64,000 nucleotides of DNA from Trogon surrucura (Eukaryota > Chordata > Aves > Trogoniformes > Trogonidae), in the NCBI GenBank assembly GCA_020746105.1, contig CM036632.1, positions 1,364,001 to 1,428,000 on the forward strand. The letters are read 5' to 3'. Positions within the stretch are counted from its first letter, which is position 1. The number at the start of each line of letters is the position of its first letter. Made by a program: the position numbers and the translations under genes. Shown here in pieces: positions 14,199-24,560 of the stretch. The notes beneath the pieces are model-generated. The model was not told the origin of the DNA. It saw nothing but the letters and a program-made list of their open reading frames with translations, and made no database searches.

Positions 14199-14215
14199 GG
14201 GGGGGGGGGGGGGGG
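14199..14215. repeat. Poly(G) run, 17 bases
   Basis: Seventeen consecutive G followed by CGGCAGCGGG. Capable of forming a G-quadruplex and prone to sequencing or assembly length error. Confidence 0.9.
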
Positions 14216-15784
14216 CGGCAGCGGGAGCAAAAAACTCTGCTTAGTCTCCAGAAAATTGACTTTGTTTAAAAAAAAAATAAATAAAGTCCACAGTAGGATG
14301 CTGAAGTGTGGCGAGACGTTTAACACGACAGCTTTTAATGCGATCAGGCAAGGAATACCTCCCAGTAGTATTTGCAGGTGTTAAATCCTGAGGAAGATTA
14401 GCAGAGTTGGAAGGCCTTTTTTTTAAATTTTTTTCATACTTCCCCTAGATAGTTTGTTCCACATAACGATGTATTAAAAAGAGGATTAGAGGTGTTGGTG
14501 TTGTGGGAGAAAGCAACAGACACCGTAGCGATCCTTCCTTCAGCAGATCACTGGCATGACCTGAGGTGAAATTACCCTTTCTCTGATTCCCTCATAGCAA
14601 AATCAGACCAATGGTGTCTCCGTTACGTGTTTAATTTGAGGCAGAGACGTCCCTTTTCCAAAGCTGGTGGGAGAAAGGAGTCTGCAGAAGCAGACCCAGG
14701 AGAGGGACGGGCACCAGCTCTGTGCCCGCTGTGGTTCCACTGGGAACCAGACTGGGACCTTGGAGCCTCTTTCTCCTAGGCTGGCGTGGCTGCTGTCGTT
14801 TCCTCCGGGTTTTCCCCAGGCTGAGTTGAACCGGATGATCTGAAATTACGTGTTCTTGACTTGAGAGCACGTGTGACTTGCGTACGGGCGCGGGTAATGG
14901 ATGTGCCGGGACAGGGGGTGATGATGCCTGGCACCACGCTGTGGAAGCTGTGAAGGGTCAGAGCCTTCTCTGTGTTCCCGCAAGGAAGTGGAGGAGTTCT
15001 CCCTAAGGAGCACACGCCTTCTTCTCCCCAGCATGAGTCCTTCTGGGCAGCAGGTAGCAGGAAGAGCCCGCAGTTGCTGCAGGTCAGAAGCTGTGTTACA
15101 GCCAGCAGGAGCAAGCCCAGGAGGGTCTCTAACTGCGCTGGAGGTTGGAGGTAACTTGTGTTCGTTGCTCTGGACAGGTGGAGGTCAGTCTGTGTCAAGG
15201 GGAAGAGTTGAGCTGGGGGTAATGGTGTGACAGCAGGTTATCTTGAGGTCGGCTGCATCATTGCAGGATAAGCTGATGACTGGACTGAAGCATTCTTCCA
15301 GAGCTCTTTCCAGGGACCTGTCCTTTGGTCTCCACCCCGTACCTCCAGATACGTTGCACAGTGGATTTATCCGCCGTTCTTATTTGGCAGAAGTGTAGAC
15401 AGTTATTCATCCCAGGCAGTTCCTATTAAAGTTTTGGCTCTCTCCTATCTGGAGTTTAATTTTTCCAAGTAATGGTTAGAGAGTTAAGATGTGAAAGTCT
15501 TGTTTAACTCATGAGCTCCGAACCCTCAGGCTCATCTCGCTCCGACTGTATCGCTGTGCACAGTGGTCCAGAAAAGCACCAGAGACATTCATCACCCGCA
15601 CACGAGCCTGGCACACGATCTGGCTTGATGAGGACGTCCCCTGTGCCAGCAGCACTATCTGCGGGCACCAAGCCTGAGAGTCCGCTGAAGAGCCACAAAG
15701 CGTGGCCGGTGACGAAAGCAAACCTCCTCTGGTGGCTTCTGGCTGTTGGAGGAGCCTCCAGAGAAAAGAGATTTCCAGGTGGTC

Positions 15785-16208
15785 AGAGGGCTGGAGCACC
15801 TCTCCTGTGAGGACAGGCAGAGAGTTGGGCTTGTTCAGCCTGGAAGAGAGGATGCTCCGGGGAGACCTGATAGCAGCCTGCCAGTGCCTGAAGGGGCTAC
15901 AAGAAGGCTGGGGAGGGATTTGGTACAAGGGTCTGTAGTGATAGGACGAGGGGTGGTGGGTGGAAGCTGGAAAAGCGCAGGTTTAGACTAGATCTAAGGA
16001 AGAAACTGTTTACCCTGACAGTGGTGAGGCGCTGGCACAGTTTGCCCAGGGAGGTTGTGGATGCTCTGTCCCTGGAGGTGCTCAAGGCTGGGCTGGATGG
16101 AGCCTCGAGCAGCCTGATCTAGTGGGAGATGTCCCTACCACGGCAGGGGCTTGGAACGAGATGGTCTTTGAGGTTCCTTCCAACCCAGACCACTCTGTGA
16201 TTCTATGA
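15785..16208 (+). mobile_element. CR1 LINE 3' end, sense orientation
   Basis: Carries the CR1 ORF2 carboxyl end and 3' UTR in the + direction: a GAGGATGCTCCGGGGAGACC-like block, a tgcctgaaggggctac block, gtagtgataggacgaggggt, then the GGTGAGGCGCTGGCACAG and GAGGTGCTCAAGGCTGGGCT-like blocks. It ends with ggttccttccaaccc and a terminal TGTGATTCTATGATA. The 5' border is a judgement, because upstream sequence shows no clear CR1 match. About 425 bases and 5' truncated. Confidence 0.93.
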
Positions 16209-19200
16209 TATTCGTACTTTAGAGTCCCAGGGCAGACAGTTCCTAGGGAGCCTGGGGTCAGCTCTCTCTGCTGAAGCCTCCGTGCTTGTTACCTCAAGCA
16301 GGATCAGTTGGGTGATGGAGAACAAGGAGGATGGCGGGAGCTCCTCAGCCCACACGCCGATCCTGGCAGCGGAGGCAGCGCGAGAGAGAGCAGCAGCGTC
16401 GCGTGGCTTCCACCCTACGCGTGCAGCCCCTTTCCCCCTCCTTGCTAGAGCAGCACAAGGAACCGTCAGTTCTTTCCCCGCGACATCAAAGAGATGTTCT
16501 TCTGGGGACCTCGGGCAGGGGACACATGGGGTCCTGTTTCCCATGCCTGCTCTTCTAGAGGGGGCAGAGCTCGAAGGGCCAAGCAAGCTCCTTGTTTCCC
16601 TTCCTGCCTGCTCTGGGGCCTCTGAAGATCGGCGTTTCTTCGGAGCAGAAATATTCTGACTGCGTCACAGAAGACTTTCTAATGCTAAGAGGAAGCAACC
16701 CAACCACACGCGTTATTAATGCCAGAAACACGCGGATGCGTTTTGTACTGGAACCAGCAGCAGGTCTGTGTTGGGCTCTAATTGTATTTTTGTTCTCAGA
16801 AGGAAGATGTTTCAGGATCTGTAGCAAACATATTCTGAAATCATTCAGAGCGGAGCCCTCCAACCCAAACGAACGCATTTGAAAAAATGTGGGGGAGCTT
16901 GTCCCAGTATCAGCACTGGAACGTGGGGATTACGGAAAGGCCTGTCCTTTGGCGTCCTGTGAACCATCTCCCTTTTCTCTGTCTGTCTGTCCAGTCGCAG
17001 AGCAGACTGGCTCTGGGTTTTCCCCGTGCCCTATGATTTATGGCGCATAACGTCAACCAAAGTTGCTGTTTAATGAATTCCTTGAGCGTTTCTGTTCCAG
17101 TCGGGATTCATGGGCCTGACTTTGAGTTATGGTGCCCTTCTCTAGAGACGTTTACAACAAAAAATTCCCTTTCTCCTTGGGAATTGTGGAAATACTGTTA
17201 CCTCGAGCTCCAGAAGGAATTGTGGTGCTTGGAGACCACCCGAGGCGCAGCCCACCTGCCAGCAGAGCGCCTCTATCTCCAGCCAGACTGCACAGCTTTA
17301 GGATGCTTTAGGGCGCTTAATTAATCAGGTTTGCCTTTTTTTTTCCACTTGAGTAGAGGAAACCAGAATGTGAACTACACATTTAGGCTCCAAAAGTGTT
17401 TTATTTAGCTGATAGACACAGCAGCTCCTGCAGAACCGCAGCCTGGGTCCGTTAATGAAACACGTGTTTAAGCGTTTGAAACGACAGTCGCAGATTGCTT
17501 CTGTATTTGATAAAAATAGATTTGAAGAAGAAAGGGGGCGAAATACCTGTTTGTCTCTCTGTCTGTCTGTCTTACTTTAAACCCAGAATGTTGTAACATC
17601 CAGGGAGCGTGGAGGTGAGGCGGGGAAGTGACGGAGATGTGCTTTAGGAAGTCACGCAGGTGATGTTTGTCCCTGGCTGCTTCGGTGACGCTCCCAAGTG
17701 GAAGAGATGCAAACCTACACCCTTGGCCAGCGCTTCACAAGCCACCCCTGACGCTGGATGCCCCCAGCTATGGACTAGGAGGGATGGAGAAGTCCCCATC
17801 AGCGAGGTTGCTGGCTATGTTTGTGGTACCTCCAGCCTGATGAATCATAGAGCTTTGTCCTTGTTCCTGCGCAGGGACTATCCCCTGCGGGGCGCCTACC
17901 GGCTTTGCTCTCTTGCTGTAGGCAGGACTCGCTTCCCTTCGGTGCTCATTTCACTTCTCTTCCTGCTGCTGGTACAGGCTGCCAAACGTTTTGTTTCTTC
18001 CTCCCCCGTAGATGTGTCTGCATCCACCGCCCTTTGTGTTCCTGCTTTCCTTTAGAGGCTTTTCTTTTTTTTTTTTTTTGCACGTCAGCTGCATTTTTAT
18101 CATTTTTGGATCCTGTGAGTTAGAGACCGCTGCGTGGGGCGAGCGGGAGGATCCCACGTGGATAACGTCCCTCTTCTGTCACCTGCCCCATGGTCGTCAG
18201 GACCAGCTCAGGCTGGCTGAAAACCAGTGCCCAAAGGGTTTAACCAGTTTCACCTCCTGTGCAGACCATGATGGGAAGCAGCCAAGCCTCCCTCCGGCTC
18301 CGCTGGTGCTCATTTCGCTGTAGAGGATCTGTGGCAAACGCAGCTCTTTAGAGGTGACTAAGAAACACCCCTTGTCCTTGTCTCTCCTGGGAGAGACTTT
18401 AATACAAGAAGAAATTGGACACCTGGGGGAAAAAAAAGTGTCCCCCAGGTCTGGCTGAAATCTCTTGAAAGACCTCGTAGAAGGGAAAGCTTGTCCCCGT
18501 GGCCAGCGGCAGCGTGTTGGGTCCCTGGTGGCTCTCAGGGAGGGAAGGAAGGGGAGCCGGGGGCCGGAGAGGAGCCGGGCACCGGGTTGGAGCCGGACAA
18601 ACGTTACATAACGCGCCGCTCCACTCCAGAGACACGTTCGAATGATTAATTTGGGGCTCTGGCAGCCGCTTCCCTGTAATAATATTTTAAACATTACTTT
18701 TCCACTGGTCCTTGCCAGCGATCGTTATTTTGCGCTGTGGAGGCTGTAAAATTTCACTTCAAGGATGGGTTTCACTCCCGTTACAGAATGTGTCTGGAAT
18801 GTGCAGATGTTTCCTTTGGGGACCAGCGAGCCAATCCGCTGTAACGCACCATCCCCGCGGGGAGGACTCAACGTGCTAAGCGGCCTTATTCACAACATCA
18901 CAAACAAACACACGCACACGGAGCCCTGTGGAGCCCTACGCGGGCCGGGCACGTTGCTCGGAGCCTCGTTGGGGCACGAAGCCCAAGGTCTCTGCTGGAG
19001 CTGCGGAAGGTTTTTTGGGCTGGGCTGCGGCGAGGTCCCGCTCCGGCGTGGGGGTGTCGCAATCAGCTTTTAGGCTGGTTTTTCTTTTTTTTTTTTTGGA
19101 GATGGGTTGGGAGAACTGTGGAAGTTTTGGCTTGCTGGGTGCAAAATAACATCCCGCAGGTACGCCGAGGCCAAAGGAGGGTCGCCGTAGATGCGCCAGA

Positions 19201-19814
19201 GTTAGAGAGAATGGACAGACGGGGTTTGACTGAACGGGGGGGAAAAAATGGTTTGCATGGAGAGCGGAGAATACTGAAAGATGCTTTTTATGGAACAGCC
19301 ACTGGCAGATGGATACCGCAGCAGCTGGGACGTCAAGTTAAGGCTGTAGCCACCCCTGAGGAACAGCTTATGGGGCTGGCCCTGTTTTTATGGGAGGATC
19401 TAGGACATCACGCTTTTTTTCATGTGTGTAATTTTCTCTTTCAGTATCATCTTTGCTGCGCAGGGTGGGAGAACAAAGCTGGTAGGGTCATCAGGTCCTG
19501 AAAGGAGATCCCCTAAAGGGATTTTCTGTCGTGAGCCCAGGAATAGATGCCTGGAGCCGATCTGTAAGTGCTCCTGGAGTCCCCCCCTCTGTCCCACACC
19601 GGCTGCTCTCCTGGAGCCTGAAGCAGAAATGAAGGGAATTATAGAAAATAAATATACAGCACTGGGAAAGAGAAATGTTGGTAGTGATGCGTAGGGACTG
19701 GGAGCTCGAGCCCATCAAACACTGATAAGCGGAAGAAAGGAAAAGTCTGTGGCCAGCAAGATTTAGAAGAATAGAGTTTTTCAAGTATACGGGGAGTTAG
19801 AGGAATTGGATTAT
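16209..19814. other. Non-coding stretch, nothing identified
   Basis: Unique-looking sequence. A G-rich patch at 18540-18595, T-rich tracts at 18066-18080 and 19083-19097, and (TGTC)n-like pieces near 16980 and 17560. No gene or repeat family could be named. Confidence 0.6.
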
Positions 19815-20550
19815 ACTGGTCTATGAATAGTGGACATGGTCAAGTTATCAATGGAAATACAGAAAAGACAGGACTGTTCAGTAAATATTTCTGTTTTCTA
19901 TTTGGAAAAAAGCCAGGTGATGTATTTGTATCATATGAGGATGATGAAACACTTTCCACTCCAACAGTAACCGAAGAGGATGTTAAACAGCTGCTATTAA
20001 TGTTAGACCTCCTTCAGCTAGCAAGTTCAGATCCTTTGCATCCAAGAATTTTAAAAGATCCAACTGAAGAGCCCTTTGGGCTGGTAATGTTTATTTTTAG
20101 TGGGTTTTGGGGCTTTAGGGAAATTCAGAAGGACTGGGTCAAAATGAGCTCGGTGCCACTGCTAACAGAAGGTAAATGGGATGGTACAAACATTTTATTA
20201 GCCCGGTGTCCTCATTCTCCAGCCCAGGCACAAACAGTACAGTGCATGGCATGGCCGTTAGCTGAAAATTAAAGGGACTAGTGTAATTAGTGGCAATCAG
20301 CATGGAAAATTCACTTATGGAGAATAGATCTCATGAACCTCTGCCTTATAAGTAAGTTTACAGATGGAGTAGATGGAGATGGTGACGTTGATGTAATACA
20401 CATATGACCTCTGTAAGGTGTTTGTCTCAGTGTCACGTGGATTTGTTAGAAATTGGAATGAAAAAAAAAAATTGCTGCATGTATTGAAGGGATTAAATAC
20501 TGGCTTCAAAATGTGGGAATGAGCAGGAAGAGCTGCGTTGAGGTGAAGTC
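19815..20550 (+). mobile_element. Eroded LINE (CR1/L3-like) reverse-transcriptase fragment
   Basis: The + strand frame at 19823-20272 reads through a LINE reverse-transcriptase N-terminal region: VTEEDVKQLLLMLDLLQLAS, then DPLHPRILKD (from the usual 'SPGPDGIHPRVLKEL'), then REIQKDWVKMSSVPLLTEGK (from 'GEVPEDWKKANVVPIFKKGK'). After 20270 the same element continues with frameshifts: a block with gtgtaattagtggcaatca and ggagaatagatct, and a disrupted first catalytic block at about 20383-20426 (V-D-V-I-x, then a stop). The 3' part of the RT domain is missing. Orientation is +, the same as PKD1. Very old and non-functional. Confidence 0.82.
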
Positions 20551-23500
20551 TCAAAGATTGGTCGCTGGCTGCCTTCAGAGTCAACGGGCTGGAGGAGAAC
20601 AAAAAAACGTTAGTGATGCTGTGCTGAGAGTTCAGAGCCCGGGGAAGGATCCAGAGCTCTGCTTTGGTCACCAAAGGGGTGGTGCAGCCCAGGGAGGGGT
20701 GAGCAGAGGAATCGTGTTTGCTGCTGTCCTCGCTCCGTGGAGATCGTGGCGCCCTGAGGAATCCAACCAAGAGCCCGTCTGGAGGACTCTCTCCCGCCAG
20801 GCTGCTGGTGTTTGCTGCTCCAGAGGAGGGTGGGAGGTGACTGCAGGGAGAATTTGTGGTGAAAACCAGACGACGTAATAGAAGGACGCTCAGTTTTGGG
20901 GGCAGGCGGAATGAATCCCACACCTGGGAGCTCAAGCCGGGCAAATTCAGACCAGAAATAAACCCGGCTGCCTGCAACAGCTTCGCACAGCTGGCAGTGG
21001 CCATCCCGTCCCCAGGAGTCTCCCCGTGGAGACGGGAGCGTTCTCTTGAAGGACGGGGAACCGCTTGCTTGGGCTTCGGGCAGGAATTGATAGTGAGGAG
21101 CCTGCTGGCTTTGCAGTATGTGATTCGCCAGGAGAAACGATCGTGTTAAAAATCCGTGAGCTGTTTTCCTGGCTCTTTGTTAGCGCAAGCAGCAGACTGC
21201 CAGAAGGGAAGGGTTGGTAGCTTCGGGTCCTGGTTCTCCCTGTCCCCAAACTGGCTCGTGTGTTGGGTGGGTCCCAGGGCTTCAGAACATCTGGAGAGCC
21301 TGTCCCTCGCGGAGGAGACCACAGAAAGTGGACGTGTATAACGTCAGGAGTGCAAGGAAAATACAAACTGGACTGTGCTTCAGCTGGGTTTGGCCGGAGC
21401 TGGGGTCCTGAACACGCTGCGCTTTTCTTTTTTTGCTCCAGGCTCCCCTGGTTTGTGGATTTTCGGTCGCAGGCAGCGGGCTGTGAACTCTGTGGTTGTG
21501 CTCAGCATCGTTGTTTTCACAGAGCGGCACCATTTACTTTGTGCTATTTTTAAGCGTATCAAGTGCTAACGGGACTGCCCCAAAGCCCAGAGGTTTTTTC
21601 CCCTGGAGAGGAGGATAAGTGAGGGGCTCAGCATCTCTCCAGCACAGGCTGTGCTGCAAGATGTTGCCAAAAGTTGTTCTCCATCGCTAATAACCCCCCT
21701 GGCTGAGTCTTCCTGGTCTTTATTATTTGTCCTTTCCCCCATCTCTGCTATTTTTAGTTGAGCGTCTCCTGCTTCGCGCTGACGGGTGTCGGTGAGAGCG
21801 TGGAACGGGGAACCTCGTAAATGAAATGTTGTTGGTAAAACAGACCCGAGATGGAAATCAGTCGACAGACGGGGCTAAAATACAAACAGAGATGTTCTTC
21901 TTAAGCAGCCACCCAGGAACTTGGAAAACTTGCTCGTCTGCGAAGAGATTGCTGTTAGCTGAAGGTCAGACAAACTGATGCTGTCAGGGAGAGCGTCTGC
22001 GGGACTGTCAGCGCCCGTGGGAGGTGACAGTCGGGCTCGGGATGCGGTTGGGCACCGAGGAGGGTGCCAGCGGGGCCGTGCTGGAGCCTGCGGAGCCAGT
22101 GGGCGCTGCCCGGTGCCGTTTGGCTGCGAGACCTTCCCCGCCTGCTCTCACCCTGGTTTTGGACCCAGGGTGCCCCGTTAAGTCCGCTTTTACCTGCCCC
22201 CCAGGGGTGGCTTTGGCTGGTCGGTGGTGTTATTCCCAAACCCTCGGTCCTTCGCGAACGCCCGCAAAAGCTCGTGGCTTTGTTTTCCTCTTGTTTGCGC
22301 GCCTGACAACGTACTGACTGTTCTCCCAGAGCGAGACGTGAGAGGAGTATTTCCCAACTGTTGGAAGAAACTGCTTTTGATCTGACGCTGCCTTATCGGT
22401 CTCGCTCGCTCCCAGCTGGCTCGTGCTCTGAATTCAACTAGGAAGCGGCATTCGTTTTATTTTTTTTTTAACAAATCCCCTCGGGGCACTTCAGATGCTC
22501 GGGCGGTCCCTGCTTCGCGGCTCTCGTGCTGTATCGATGCTCGAGTTGTTCCGCTGTTCCTTTTGGGGATACGAAACACGGATCGCCCGGAAGGTTTCCA
22601 AGGAACAGGCTATGCAAATGTGCATTTCAAACCCCGTCAGTGTTTGCAAACTGGACGTGTGCTTTGGAGAAGACTTTCCTGGAGCTCTTTGCATCCCTTG
22701 GCGCCGGCTCAGCTCGGCGACGTATCGCTGCTATCGGTTCAGCAGCATCCAGAGCCTCCTGCATCCCGAAAACCTTGCCCCTGACTCTCATTTGTTGTGT
22801 ATTGCAGAGCTTAACGGTGCTGGGCAGAAAAACAGCACTGTGTTTTCATTATTTCTCACAGAAAAATAATACCCCTAGAGGATAGCTGTCCAAGCAAAGG
22901 CCTCACATTAAAATAAATATGCACAGAATAATAAAAAAACAAGACCTGGAGATTAGCTACTCCATCCTCTGTCCTGGTGGTGAATTAATATCAACAAAAC
23001 GTAAACATGTATTGCAAACTCTTCACTTTCTGTGAGGAAGATTAAGCACTTAGTAGCTCAGCTGTGTAATTCCTAAATGACAGCTTACAGAGGGCTCGTT
23101 TTCGTGGTAAAATAAGACATCACCGGGCTCCAAAGGCACTGACTTGGGAACACTCTTGAGTTTTCAGGAGAGCAGAGCTGGGCACTGACAGAGCTGGGTG
23201 TTGGTGTGCAATGCCACAGGCTGTGGGGGCTCCCTGGGTGGAGGCTTTTTTGGGGAAGAAGAGGGTATCTGCATGGCAAGGGGCTGGATTTGGGCTGCAG
23301 GCATCTGATCTGGTCTGCTTCAGCTCTGCCACGTGTGCAGGGAAGATACTCGGTTTTGTCACATCTTTGGTTTCTTCGCAAACTTTCCGCGGAGCAAATG
23401 GATCTTCGCAGGGCTGACGTTCAGCTGGCTGGAACTGCAGGCAGCTTGTTTACGTGCAGCACTGATTACGGACCTTAACTTTCTTTAAATATTTGGGTTG

Positions 23501-24220
23501 CTACTTTCCTGAACTGAAGGTCTTCCCTGTTCTCATCTTTTAGTGTGATGCTGCAGAGGCAGAGGAGGGCCGGGCGATGCCTGATGTTCCCAGCCTCATT
23601 TTATGCCACGTGAAATCACCTCTTGGCAGCGGAGGCGAGGACGGCGTCCGGCGCCAGCTCTGGTCAGTGCCAGCTCCGGGTCACCTGGGTGGCTCAGAAG
23701 GTGGGACCTGGCTGAAAACCCTCTCTTGTAACGGTGACCACCCCTGTAGCCAGCTCCTTGTCCCACCGAAGAGCCCTGCGGCGGCTCCTGCTCACCTCTG
23801 CCGGCACAGGAGGCCCCTGGTGACTTCCCGGTGCCCCCCTCGCCTTTGGCTCCGTTGTGTCAGTGTTGGGAATGAGGAGATGAAGTCAGTGACAATCTAA
23901 GAATAACTTGTAAAACGAGCCGTGCTGTGGGTCCCCGTGCAGACAGCAGGAACCTGGGAGCCTCTTCTGTGCAAGAGCCCCCACCCAGCCCTCCTGGCCA
24001 GGGAGGGAGAGAGGGACATGATGCCATCACCCACGGGCCAGCCCTGCCAAAACATGACGTCGCTCCATGAGGTAACACGTCCCCTTTGTTCGAGTGGCTT
24101 CATCCCTGGACCGACTTTATAACCATATTTGGGAAAGTCTGCGGAGAGCTGCTGGCGGTGGGGATGCGAGGAGCCGCTCTTGGAGTCTCAGCTGCGCTGC
24201 AGACAGCTCCCACCTGCAGG
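20551..24220. other. Non-coding stretch, nothing identified
   Basis: No supported gene. The first 100 bases may still be decayed LINE. The rest is unique-looking, fairly GC-rich around 21950-22280, with short chance open frames only. Confidence 0.6.
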
Positions 24221-24560
24221 GTCAGGACGCCCTGGCCATGGTGGGGATGTCCTGGCTGTAATGGGGATGTCCTGGCTGCAGTGGGGATGCTCTGGCCATG
24301 ATGGGGATGTCCTGGATGTGATGGGGGTGCTCTGACCATGATGGAAATAGCCTGGCTGTGGTGGGGGTGTTCTGGCTGCAGTGAGGATGTCCTGGCCATG
24401 ATGGGGAGGTCCTGACCATGATGGGGGTGTCCTGGCCATGATGGGGAGGTCCTGGCTGCACTGGGGATGCTCTGGCCGTGATGGGGATGTCCTGACCGTG
24501 ATGAGGAGGTCCTGGCTGCAGTGGGGATGCTCTGGCCGTGATGGGGATGTCCTGGCCGTG
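24221..24560. repeat. Minisatellite, 20-bp unit, about 17 copies
   Basis: Seventeen consecutive 20-base units of the form RTGGGGATGTCCTGGCYRTR, aligned exactly with each 20-base step from 24221 to 24560 without indels. The first unit (24221-24240) is the most diverged. Units differ mainly at the last four positions (CATG, CGTG, TGCA, TGTG, TGTA). Strong strand asymmetry, G-rich on +. Not coding. Confidence 0.96.

Larger units (their letters stand above)
9204..15784. other. Non-coding stretch with simple repeats
   Basis: No gene recognised. Open frames up to 175 codons (minus strand, 11217-11744) show no domain. Contains a TG microsatellite (11313-11334), a G17 run (14199-14215) and short A/T runs near 10560, 10866 and 13170. 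Confidence 0.6.

Noticed and set aside
14920..15275. TGATGA words considered as box C of C/D snoRNAs
   Set aside because: No paired box D with a terminal stem at a suitable distance was visible.
19823..20272. 149-codon open frame as an independent gene
   Set aside because: Its motifs are those of a LINE reverse transcriptase and the rest of the element is broken, so it is a repeat relic.
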